Shown here: positions 56,401 to 64,000 of the stretch, in pieces
How positions within the stretch are numbered: the stretch's first letter is position 1
Layout: the number at the start of each line of letters is the position of its first letter
Assembly (NCBI GenBank): GCA_032622095.1
Contig: CP136062.1
Coordinates: 198,901,887 to 198,965,886, forward strand
Length of the DNA: 64,000 bases
Reading direction: 5' to 3'
DNA from: Siphonodentalium dalli
Taxonomy: Eukaryota; Mollusca; Scaphopoda; Gadilida; Siphonodentaliidae
Translations under genes and position numbers: made by a program
The notes under the pieces: model-generated
What the model was told of the DNA's origin: nothing
What the model saw: the letters and a program-made list of their open reading frames with translations, nothing else
The model's database searches: none

Positions 56401-58960
56401 ATTGGTTCCTAGCCATATTTTAATATAATATTTAATACCATCACTGAAACTTTTTTACTGTCCTTTTTCTTATTCTAGTATACTATTATATTCATATAGT
56501 TCGCTAACATGCCGTTCTGGACAAAAATGTCATATCTAATTAATAAACATGTTTTAAAAGGAAAATGTCGTGACCAACAAGATAGATTGTACATGTATAC
56601 ATGTATAGTGTGGCTGAAATGACAGAGTTTGATAATCTATGAGGAATTTCATATAGATTTTTTCTTTTGTGCCAAAATCGGACTTGTGAGTGTTGTCTCA
56701 TCAATATATAGTGTATATGTTGGTATATGTGGATTATTTTCCCCATGCATGCCTGGGCCTGTTTTATATTTAACCTCTCGTTTTACTTAGATGAAGAACA
56801 GAGGAAGGTATATTTTGACTGTCGTGCTTTTCGAAATGTATTATACATTGCTTGGTAGCTGGATTGCTTGCTGAATCAGTTGGTTGAGATATACAAAGTC
56901 AATTGACGTTATATTTCTGTGTGACGCCCTGCGTGGTCTTAGACTCCGGCCTCTTCTGATAAAGCCTCTAAGATAATAATTTCACGTCGACTATTGCAGT
57001 TTCATTTATGCATTTAACCTATTCTAAATAAAATTTTCAGAACCGGTGGTGGCAGAGCGAATGACAGAAGATAATTACATAACACACGTCGACAAGACCT
57101 TCATCCTTGTTGGCAGGCGAACGGATAAAAATGCTTCACACCCGACCCGCATTCAGATTACACAAAACAGCCGGGTCCACCGGGGCCACAGTGTTAACGC
57201 AGGTTCATCGAAGTTTCAAGTACGTGAATTTTTTATGAATAGATAATGTGATAAATCTCCACTATGGCTACGATCATAGATATCATTCGCCAGTTCTAAA
57301 CCTAGCTTGGAATATTTTGAAGTTTTGATGCTGGGGAACTAATACAACATTGAACAAAATAATGCAGGTAACTTTGAATGGATTACCCGGGTAAGTTCAT
57401 GATTACAGCAACGCCGAGCAAAATCGGCTCACAAAAGTCGCACAAATCATGCAATCTGGAATAATAAATCCGTGAAATACATTTTTATGGATTTTAACTA
57501 AGAAATATATTAAGTTGCGTTATTTCTTTTCAATGTTATAAAGTTGTCCGTCAGAACTGCAGCTTTTGAACTGGTGGAATATATTATCTCTACGGGTGTA
57601 GCCAGAGTAGAGATTCATATCATGATCTATTTCAGGAAAGTATTTCCCAGGACAAGCTCCACTCAAATGCCGCTACACACTCGACGACTAATACCGGGAC
57701 GAAATGGTTCAGTCGGAGAAAATGCCCTATCAGGAATAAAAGGCGTCCTCAAGAAGAAGCTCTCCCAGCGAAATTCAAATCTTCAAATCTCGTCGGTCGA
57801 TGCATGGACATGCAGTATAATCCTGACGGCAACTGTCTGGACACTGAAACGAATACCACAACAATGGAAACCACTATTCACGCAAATCCTGAAAATGACG
57901 AGAAACACACTCGCTGTTCATATGGTGAGTTCAGTCACAATAAAGTGGTTTAGATTAAAGGTACACAATCCGATTCGTTGGTCCCCGTATCAGCAACAAC
58001 AACAACAACAACATTTCTTCAAGTAACTCTTTAGTTATTAGAATCGATTAATTACCAAACAAAAAAGAAGAAGCTAACCACTTTCAACTCATTTTCAAAA
58101 ACGTGTCGGATGTTAAAATATTGTTCAACGCAATTTGATATCGAGAGTATGTCGGTCGGCTCGTTGATTATTTGTTAGGCCGCCAAACATTCCAGGTGGT
58201 GAAAAATAACATATTTAAAAAATTGATATCTAATAACTCTGAGCTTTGATGGTGGGTTCCTCAACTCGAATCAAATATTTTTACCCCCTCCGGAAGCCAA
58301 AGAAATGGTAATTTAGGGGCGTTTAATCGGATTTTGTATCTTCAACATAGAGGTGTCTTGTCAAAAGTTTCAACAATTGGAAATTAAATTTCATGTCTGA
58401 CACAATATTAGTTGGAAATTTCAGACCAAAATTATGTTGAATTTGTGCTCATAATTTCATATTCCTACCAGTATTTAGTGTGAAATTTATTGTTTATAGA
58501 CCAGTTAAATTTGAATAATTTCCTCCAATGTTTGAACTGAAATGGCAATCAGTTGGGGATTTTCAGCGATATGGGGATTTGAATAGAATTTCGCGGACTA
58601 GAAAATTTCGGTCTGCGTCGATCCATCCGGGGAGTTCGGTTAAAAAAATTTCAACAGTTGTAAAGTTTGAGATATATCAGCCGTAATAACCAAAAGGGGT
58701 GTAAATGTAATTCATCGGACTTGTTTGAAAAATTAGGTTTGCATAAAGGAGGGGTGGGGAGGGTGTATTTGGAAATTCCAAATGAACACCCTATATATAC
58801 GTCCCTGTTTCCGTTTTTTTCAGTCATCAATTCGGCTGATGAGACGAACTTCGCCACGTTTGCAAATACATTCCGTTCAAGATACAGCGATGTGAGGTGG
58901 GATATAGCATTTCTGCTGGAGTTGTTCAGGGCACACGTGGCTCTCAGTGAATGTCGATGA
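44148..58960 (+). CDS. KIND-domain protein, six coding exons
   Basis: KIND domains are non-catalytic relatives of the kinase C-lobe that bind partner proteins (SPIRE, KNDC1/very-KIND, PTPN13, FRMPD2). Exons 44148-44481, 52165-52223, 54273-54519, 57041-57219, 57636-57924 and 58824-58960 join with GT/AG sites and matching phases to 1245 nt (414 aa plus stop). KIND covers about residues 10-213: SLNDVLTSKGNNLSEEESWALC, LTPDTIAFDTAGNVCI, YAPPEFD, FAFSLGMCM and LVKWLLEEEPCHRPNL. LTPDT(I/L)AF(D/N)T(A/S)GNVC is closest to KNDC1 from memory. The remaining ~200 residues are polar, ending in a helical SRYSDVRWDIAFLLELFRAH segment I do not recognise. No RasGEF, FERM or WH2 motif is seen, so orthology is open. 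An in-frame TAA lies two codons before ATG 44148. A triplicated 18-aa unit lies at residues 44-97. Confidence 0.8.
44277..44438 (+). repeat. Perfect 54-bp x 3 coding tandem repeat
   Basis: Unit starts ACACAGGACCGTGCCAGCG and ends GCCTTCGAT. All three copies are identical at the DNA level. Adjacent KIND homologues carry the motif once. Confidence 0.97.
44501..44968. mobile_element. hAT-like MITE, long form, beside the KIND exon 1 donor
   Basis: CATGTCTGAGTTTAGTGTGCC at the left, inverse CACAAAACTCGGGTATATG at the right, perfect 8-bp target duplications GGTACGTT (44493-44500 and 44969-44976). It starts 20 bp after the exon 1 splice donor. Confidence 0.87.
44977..46540. other. KIND intron 1, first part
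   Basis: AT-rich, nothing delimited. Confidence 0.45.
46541..46627. repeat. AC-rich repeat (AACACATAC-like)
   Basis: CACATACAAC-type units; similar sequence resumes at 51869-51920 on the other side of the foldback element, so it is the target locus. Confidence 0.7.
46628..48440. repeat. Foldback left arm
   Basis: Outer ~1.4 kb unique, then the minisatellite from about 48040. Carries several CAAAATGGCCGCCG and CAAGATGGC motifs. Confidence 0.85.
48040..49472. repeat. Foldback left minisatellite array (~42 bp)
   Basis: About 34 diverged units on the + strand reading GTATACAGGGAGTGACT, TATGGTCATG, GGTGAGGTG. Long ORFs over it (48382-49038, 49043-49321) are repeat-encoded. Confidence 0.85.
49473..49602. 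repeat. Foldback centre: loop with 16-bp stem
   Basis: GGGTGGCTATCGCTTT at 49473-49488 pairs with its inverse near 49587-49602. The ~100-bp loop in between is unique in the window. Confidence 0.8.
49603..50490. repeat. Foldback right minisatellite array (inverted)
   Basis: Same unit in reverse (CATGACCATA..GTCACTCCCTGTATAC). Roughly 570 bp shorter than the left array, which explains why the arm centre (49248) and the loop centre (about 49538) do not coincide. Confidence 0.85.
50056..51868. repeat. Foldback right arm
   Basis: Inverse of 46628-48440 with scattered substitutions (for example GKKF in place of GKIF in the shared ORF). Confidence 0.85.
52165..52223 (+). CDS. KIND gene exon 2
   Basis: 59 bp, acceptor TATTTTCAG, donor GTAAGT. 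Encodes LFLTYAPPEFDTGKEQIAE; PPEFD is the KIND signature. Joins exon 1 in phase 1 as ..IPD-LFL. Confidence 0.85.
52369..52434. repeat. Hairpin repeat
   Basis: TTCAGATAATAAGTTCAACAAACG and its near-inverse around TGG. About 150 bp after KIND exon 2. Confidence 0.6.
52764..53259. mobile_element. Family A element with both termini
   Basis: TAGCTCAA at 52764 and TTGAGCTA at 53252-53259 are the ends. A hairpin at the left (AGCTCAAACTTTAC..GTAAAGTTTGAGCT) is followed by a GTGCGTACGTGCGTCCGTC tract and about two monomers. This copy defines the family borders. Confidence 0.75.
53260..53994. other. KIND intron 2 part
   Basis: Contains repeated GGTTCTGATT/GAACCA-type words (53600-53760), possibly a repeat. 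Not delimited. Confidence 0.3.
53995..54228 (+). other. Coding-like unassigned stretch before KIND exon 3
   Basis: An open frame reads HDVIRRCKNHSKFSAIEF, VESFLPNQDIDMILAAFSN and further. Its composition looks coding. It has no good ATG, no clear splice donor, and would break the exon 2-3 junction that already fits the KIND fold. Could be an exon of an alternative transcript or a transposon scrap. Confidence 0.25.
54273..54519 (+). CDS. KIND gene exon 3
   Basis: Acceptor TTTCTTTCAG, donor GTATAT. Encodes TFAFSLGMCMIFANEF, then LRNLVKWLLEEEPCHRPNLCEIIASC, the second half of the KIND domain. Confidence 0.9.
55067..55512 (-). pseudogene. LINE C-terminal fragment
   Basis: Two overlapping - strand frames: KWNIVHTKLMNNCIDF, GNYISITAHALSMRVLY and, after a frameshift, TLHVFFQCPLFEESRLLFLQRL. 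The HTKLMNNC...H..F.CP.(Y/F) order is the C-terminal region of RTE/Jockey-like ORF2. 3' UTR-like sequence follows to about 54850. In KIND intron 3, antisense. Confidence 0.6.
55513..55985. other. KIND intron 3 part
   Basis: Nothing delimited. Confidence 0.35.
55986..56260. repeat. Fragment related to the foldback outer arm
   Basis: CCCAAGATGGCGTCCAACATGGCCGCC and AAAGATGGCTGCTAAAATGGCAACC, then CATATCTCCTATATCCG, resembling 47630-47715 (AAGATGGCTTCCAAAATGGCAACC, CATATATCCCGAAC). Confidence 0.35.
56772..56818 (+). repeat. Partial duplicate of KIND exon 3 3' end with its donor
   Basis: AACCTCTCGTTTTACTTAGAT..GAAGAACAGAGGAAGGTATATTTT matches 54482-54527 (AACCTCTCGTTTTATTTGGAT..CAAGAACAGACGAAGGTATATTTTT) including the splice donor. 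Confidence 0.6.
57041..57219 (+). CDS. KIND gene exon 4
   Basis: Acceptor AATTTTCAG, donor GTACGT. Encodes a polar linker with VDKTFILVGRRTDKN. Incoming phase 1, outgoing phase 0. Confidence 0.75.
57636..57924 (+). CDS. KIND gene exon 5
   Basis: Acceptor TCTATTTCAG, donor GTGAGT. In phase it encodes ESISQDKLHSNAATHS... to ..KHTRCSYG, an open 96-codon frame. The longer overlapping ORF in another frame is a shadow. Confidence 0.7.
57955..58345. mobile_element. TTAA MITE T1 copy, degraded right end
   Basis: Starts TTAAAGGTACACAATCCGATT with CAACAACAACAACAACATTTCTTC. The right end reads TAATCGGATTTTGTATCTTCAA. In KIND intron 5, 30 bp after the exon 5 donor. Confidence 0.7.
58600..58800. repeat. 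Possible family G remnant (KIND intron 5)
   Basis: GGGGTGGGGAGGGTGTATTTGGAAATTCC resembles family G. Low resolution. Confidence 0.25.
58824..58960 (+). CDS. KIND gene exon 6 (terminal)
   Basis: Acceptor TTTTTTTCAG. Encodes VINSADETNFATFANTFRS and RWDIAFLLELFRAHVALSE, stop TGA at 58958-58960. Phase matches the exon 5 donor. Confidence 0.75.
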
Positions 58961-59262
58961 GCTTCAGCTTACATGTATACATGACGTATATATACTCGTG
59001 AACATTTCATTAGAAAAGTGGTGGAATTAATCGATAGGCCTCGGATGCACACACATCGCTGGGCTGCTACTGTATATTGTTGACGATTTTAAACTAACAC
59101 AAGGACAGCGGATAAGACGGATATATAGGCACGCATGATGGTCTCAATTTCATCATATACACATGTTTATTATGCAAAACTAAAATTGATTGTACTATTT
59201 TCTGCACATGTGAATTATGCATTATATTATTGTATATACATTATTGTAAATGTCCGTTTTAG

Positions 59263-59370
59263 CTCAACTTGACGAAGTCAAGCTTGAGCTTTTGCAAAGT
59301 ATTGGTGTCGTCAACAATTTCCTTAGGCCACATCCCTCATTCAATCATCACAAAACTTCATATGGATCTT
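59263..59370. repeat. Family A left end
   Basis: TAGCTCAACTTGACGAAGTCAAGCTTGAGCT hairpin, GTCGTCAACAATTTCC, then ATCACAAAACTTCATATGGATCTTCGG; cut off after that. Confidence 0.65.
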
Positions 59371-59519
59371 CGGGTTCAGTCTGGGTGAACGTCGACTCTA
59401 TATTTGAAATATAGAGTCTGGAGCTTATGTGGCCAAAACCATTTCTATTCAGCGAAGAGCTTCCCCAAAATGACGTCACGGATTAAAAAAAATACATCGA
59501 TGATTGACAGGTGTCCCCA

Positions 59520-59700
59520 CGTGTTATTTGTTGTGCTTCGCAATAGCAATGGCCTGTGTCGCGACATAAACTTACAGCAGATAATATTTGTCGTGTGTGC
59601 GACTATTCTTTTTCGGGAGATGAACTCGCTGCATCAACCGGAAAGCTGCATCCGAGAGCAAAAAATAAGGTCGTCATCAAAAATGATGCTTTAGAACTAT
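59520..59700 (+). other. Short open frame with CxxC (NICRVCDYSF)
   Basis: Frame reads KLTADNICRVCDYSFSGDEL..STGKLHPRAKNK..IKNDALELF. A single CRVC and a basic stretch, no ATG in that frame. It may be a host or transposon exon; the partner Cys pair is not visible. Confidence 0.3.
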
Positions 59701-60219
59701 TTAAAAGCATAAAATTAAGTCATTTCCTCGGTGTTAACTTTCAGATGACTTTTTTACGACAAATAATTTGATCTGCAAACCATGGTACAATCATGAAAGT
59801 AAATCAAATACACGGACATGAGTGAGTTCTATTTATATTTATGGGAGGCCAAGTTGGTACCATGCGCAGGCCTATTTATCAGGTCTAGCACATCCTTCAA
59901 ATTAATCCGAATATATAATTTCGAAGCCATTGTTGTCTCTGTTGTATTTGCAAGCATCGCTTTCGATCGGAGAAATTCCGCTCTGTTACTATATTTAGAG
60001 GTGACATTATGGGAGTCTCCGCCCACTAACACTTGTTTATTAACCCATACGGTATCATTGGACGGAAAATAATTTACGCAATCAATCAGATTACGGAATC
60101 CCGAGGACTTGGAAATGAGATAGCGATGTTATCCGTCAGACCTTATATTCAATGTTGTAATGAATATTTAGGTATGAGTTTACTCAGACTGCTTCGGGTT
60201 GACCTCTAGTCATAGATTT

Positions 60220-60290
60220 TTCCCGAAATTTAGATAAAAAGAACATGGCCGCCAGCAGCCATTTTGGAATTCAAATTTGAATCCGTTGTA
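60220..60290. repeat. Family A monomer fragment
   Basis: TCCCGAAATTTAG, ACATGGCCGCCAGCAGCCATTTTGGAATTCAAATTTGAATCC. Confidence 0.6.
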
Positions 60291-61089
60291 ATGTTGTAGG
60301 GTCGGGTTTAATTTTCAAACCCGAAATGCATATGCGGTAGAGTGGTCAATTCCTACAATCACCACAGAATAGCGTATACAATAATTATTTAATTGAAGAA
60401 TATAATTGTATTCAACATGCAAGCATATAGTCTATCTTTAATGCGCCGATTCAGTGGTTGTATTCCCATACATAAGTACAGCAGCCCAAAGCTATCTTAA
60501 TAGGGAGAGTCCAAAATCTGGCCTAAAATGTGTTAAATTCTGAAGTTGGGAATCCCAATAGATGTCAGCTAGAAAAGGGATGACTTTCGATTAACTCCCA
60601 AGTAAGCAAAACGCACTGCCTATACAGGTGGTGTCTAAATGCCACTGTAGCGTAAACACCGTGCACAAAATGCCGAAGTCGAAGTCCCTAAGACTAACAT
60701 GCCGTAAATCGAAGCGTCAGGTAAGACTAATTAGTTCCGCCAACGTAGAATTACGTCATGAGACGTGAATGGCCAACGATGTATGACGTAGGCGTACCTA
60801 GTTGCCTCCTTGTGCGTACAGTAAGCAATGAAAATGGCTGACTAGCGAAACAGACACTGAATTTACGCATGGATAAAAATAAACTACATTGAAACATATA
60901 ATCTATAGCAATTGAATTAGCAAAGAATATAAGTAATGTAAAGGAGTTTAAATGAGAGAATAGGTAATTACGTGAATTAAGCAGAATTAAGCCCAATAAA
61001 AAGTGGGTGGTTTTGGAAAAGTTAGAGAATATTTACGAAAAGAAAGTAGCACGAATTGCGCCTGAGAAAATCCCAAATTAGAAAACGTA
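60291..61089. other. Stretch with no supported gene
   Basis: Nothing delimited. Confidence 0.4.
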
Positions 61090-62030
61090 ACTCCGTTACA
61101 CCGTCGGCACACCCTGCAGTCCGCATTTATTTGAGAAATGAATGAAATTTACATGCATATTTTCGATGAAAAACATGGCTGCCTGCAGCCATCTTGAATT
61201 TTACTCTTTGCATGACTAAAGCCCTTTGCACACCGAGCCATCGAGTTTTTTTTCGATTTGCGTTGGAAATCATGGCCGCCAGCATCCATCTTGGATTTCA
61301 AATTTGAATCGATCGGCACACGTACCCTGCAGCCCGCATATATCGGATACAAGTTTTGAAAATTTATAGTCATAATTAGGATCACATCCAGATGAGAACT
61401 ATCGAATTTGAACGTTTTTCGATGAAAAATATGGCCGCCATGTTGTATTTTACTCTTTGTGTGACTAAACCCTTTGGCACACCATACAGATCCCATCCCT
61501 TGTCCCATCATCACCAAACTGTAAATGGCTCTTCATAGTGACCTCTAGAGGGAGCCATTGATTTTCTTCCGTAGTTCGTTGAAAAACAAGGCTACCAGCG
61601 GCATTCTTGGATTTTACTCTGTATGACTGAACCATTTGGTACACCATACAGACCACATCCTTCATCCGATTGTCACCAAACTTCTATTATGGATCTTCTG
61701 GGTGACGACTAGATGGGAGCCATCAAAAGTTTCATTCAAAAACTTGGCCGCCAGTGGCCATCACGGATTTTACTCTTTGCGTGACTAAATCTTTCGGCAC
61801 ATCCTACATGCCACATCCCTCATGCGATCTTATGAGCTATCCAATTTCTTAGAAATTCACTAAAAACATGGCAGCCAGCGCAGCCACCGTGCATCTCACA
61901 TTTAAATATATCGGCTCACCCTGCAGCTCACATTTATTGGAGAAATGTTTGAAAAGAAAATAATTTCATATACACAACACTCCCTATACTGAAACTTTTG
62001 ACTTTCCTTCTTGCTCATTATATTGACTGT
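61090..62030. mobile_element. Family A tandem-core array, ~5 monomers
   Basis: Units with GGCACACCCTGCAG, CGATGAAAAACATGGC, CCATCTTGGATTT and GGGAGCCAT at spacings of about 150-200 bp. Ends with the right-end region ACTTTCCTTCTTGCTCATTA but not the exact TTGAGCTA. Confidence 0.7.
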
Positions 62031-62073
62031 TCGGCATACAATTATACACACAATAGATCGTCCCAAATTCGCC

Positions 62074-62566
62074 TTAAAGGTACTCGATCTGATCACACGG
62101 TCCCAATATCATCAAGATACAACAAAAAAAAACAAAAAAACAACAACAACATTTCTTCAAAATACGCTTTAGTTTTCAGAATCGATTAATTGCAAGAAAG
62201 TAATGCTAACCACTGTCAACTATGATATAAAATTTCCCAAAACTTGTTATTTATCATCATTTTGTTCAACGAAATATGGCCGTATTATCACTTGAGTATC
62301 ACGAAATTCTTCCGTATTACCACTTGATTTTAGAGTTATCCAACTTCATCCGCAGTTTTGTCCGAGACCGTCCGTTTGACGACGTTATTCTGGGCCACCA
62401 ATAATTGCTCATCTCGAGATCTCGAGAAATAAAAAAAATTCAATAATCGATATCTGATCACCCTGAGCTTTGATGGGTGGGTTCCTCGATTAGAATCAAA
62501 ATTTTTTACCCCCGAGGCCAAAGAAATAGCAATTGAGGAGCGTTAATTCGGATAATGCATCTTTAA
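62074..62566. mobile_element. TTAA MITE T1 copy
   Basis: TTAAAGGTACTCGATCTGATCACACG at the left, CGGATAATGCATCTTTAA at the right, TTAA at both borders. Confidence 0.75.
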
Positions 62567-64000
62567 TCATCCAATGGCCGATTTGATGCCAAATTAATAA
62601 AACTCCCACATCTCGTCCTCCACTTCTCGCTTTGTTTTTTTTCTGCATGAGGAGATTGCTCAGATGTGCGTCCAGCACTTGATACCAAATCGTCCAGACT
62701 TCTTTCATTTGTATCACATACATCTTGTAAATTGATATATTATTTGGGACGAATAAATAATGTTTACATCATATTTTAAACAAACATCATAGTTTGCTCT
62801 TTAACAATTTATATACTAAATGGATTCTCCCATCAGTTATATACATTGAAATGGTTTATTGTCCGTCTGGGGTTTATTTCATGAAAAATTAGCAGTCGAC
62901 ACAGGAGGGGGTGGGGTCAGACACGAGCCCCCCCCCCCAAAACAAATCCGACCCCATTGTACACACCCCATTTGCAAAATTCTCGGCAAAAATTTGGAAC
63001 CGTATCCCATATTTGAAACATTTTTGTTTACTATTTCATTTTACTAGGAATACCATCCCAAATTTATTCCTTGTTCACTCTTGTTTCAAATTATGTTCCA
63101 CTATCTATTTTAGGTCACTAAATATATGTGCCATCCTACCATACCATTTAGTCTACATACACCATTATCAAGCTATTGACCATTGCTCAAATACAATGGC
63201 GTGAAACAATCAATTCTTTCCTAATCTGCTTCAATCATATTAATATAGGGGTACTTTATTATGTTCAACAAACTGTGCATAAAGCTGCCGAAACACTAAA
63301 TCTAACTCCAACTTAATAATGAGCGTGTTATCTGGTGTTATTGTTGTAAAATCCAGTGTAAAATCAGGTGAATTCCAGGTCCATTCTTTGGGTGTGAAAT
63401 GGTATTGTAGTGCTTATTGTGTAACAATGTGGTAACTGATTGGAGGTCCATATAGCCAGTCAGTATCACAGGCCCCTGGAGAAAAATACCAGATCTACCT
63501 ATATACCAGTATACTGGTATAGTGTGTATTGATACATTTGGTATTTTTTCTCCAGGTGTCTGTGGTCAGTATATGCCAGAATCTATGGTTTGATGTCTGG
63601 AATGATGAGGTAACACTACATAGGTTTAGACCCGTGTTTATATTTGGCGTTACTCTGTTTGTGCAGTATACGTCTGTCGCTCATTGGGGGCTAACAGTTT
63701 ACGGGGCTAAAGCCATACAATGTGGATGATCGAGGTTCCATGACAATTGAAACTCAGTCAGGCCATACCTTTATTATTAAGTTAAAAAAATATCGCCACT
63801 TAAAGATGGTCTATCTCTTTGTAAACATGTGATATATAAATACCGGGGTGTAAAATATTAGATATGAATCGAAGACTCCTATTTTCGGAAATGCTTCAAT
63901 CAATTAATATTGTTTATATATCGAATAGTTTCTGGTCTAAAACGTGTGGTTGTTTAGCTAACGAACGACAGTGGTAACAGATACCAGAAATTTAATTGTG
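62567..64000. other. Window end, no supported gene
   Basis: A C run at about 62930-62938 and an imperfect inverted repeat (CCTGGAGAAAAATACCA at 63475 with its inverse ending 63556). No coding exon supported. Confidence 0.4.

Noticed and set aside
57544-58026. 160-aa + strand ORF ending in a poly-Gln stretch
   Set aside because: It reads through the exon 5 acceptor and donor into the T1 MITE. The phase-consistent KIND frame is a different one.
63556-63606. Possible 51-bp exon (VSVVSICQNLWFDVWND)
   Set aside because: The apparent acceptor belongs to an inverted repeat and no neighbouring exon continues it.

Overview
This is a window of animal nuclear DNA, AT-rich, with spliced genes, long introns and very dense transposable-element debris. 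The mix of elements (a Penelope-like retroelement, CR1/RTE/Jockey-like LINE pieces, hAT, TTAA-type and TA-type MITEs, tRNA-derived SINE, GTCY-microsatellite elements with ~160-170 bp tandem cores) fits a marine invertebrate, most likely a lophotrochozoan such as a mollusc, or another deuterostome/spiralian. The phylum is inference; I saw no decisive marker.

Two spliced host genes can be built, both on the + strand. (1) B4GALT7 (xylosylprotein beta-1,4-galactosyltransferase), five coding exons from 12963 to 21521, 324 aa, with DVD and WGWGREDDE motifs and phase-consistent junctions. (2) A KIND-domain protein, six coding exons from 44148 to 58960, 414 aa, whose exon lengths sum to a multiple of three; its first exon carries a perfect threefold tandem duplication of 54 bp (18 aa) inside the KIND domain.

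Layout: 1-3.5 kb, a TIR element with GGGGCATAATGCGAC-type motifs; 3.5-6.3 kb, a dead LINE with a SINE inside it, bounded by 87-bp inverted repeats; 6.3-12.6 kb, MITE/GTCY elements, a hAT transposase scrap and a LINE scrap; 12.6-22.3 kb, B4GALT7 with repeats in its introns and 3' region; 22.5-32 kb, no host gene seen, but many palindromic MITEs; 32.2-37.2 kb, a nearly intact Penelope-like element (PLE) on the - strand with an SGNH-hydrolase ORF1 and an RT/GIY-YIG ORF2; 37-44 kb, repeats; 44-59 kb, the KIND gene, with a 5.2-kb foldback element in intron 1; 59-64 kb, repeat fragments.

The most interesting items are the PLE, where ORF1 ends in a U_UUA_AAC heptamer directly before its stop codon and the -1 frame is exactly the RT frame (predicted programmed frameshift); the 5.2-kb foldback element with long arms, inner minisatellite arrays and a ~100-bp loop; the in-frame 18-aa triplication in the KIND domain; and a hAT-like palindromic MITE family with 8-bp target duplications, one copy of which starts 20 bp after a splice donor.
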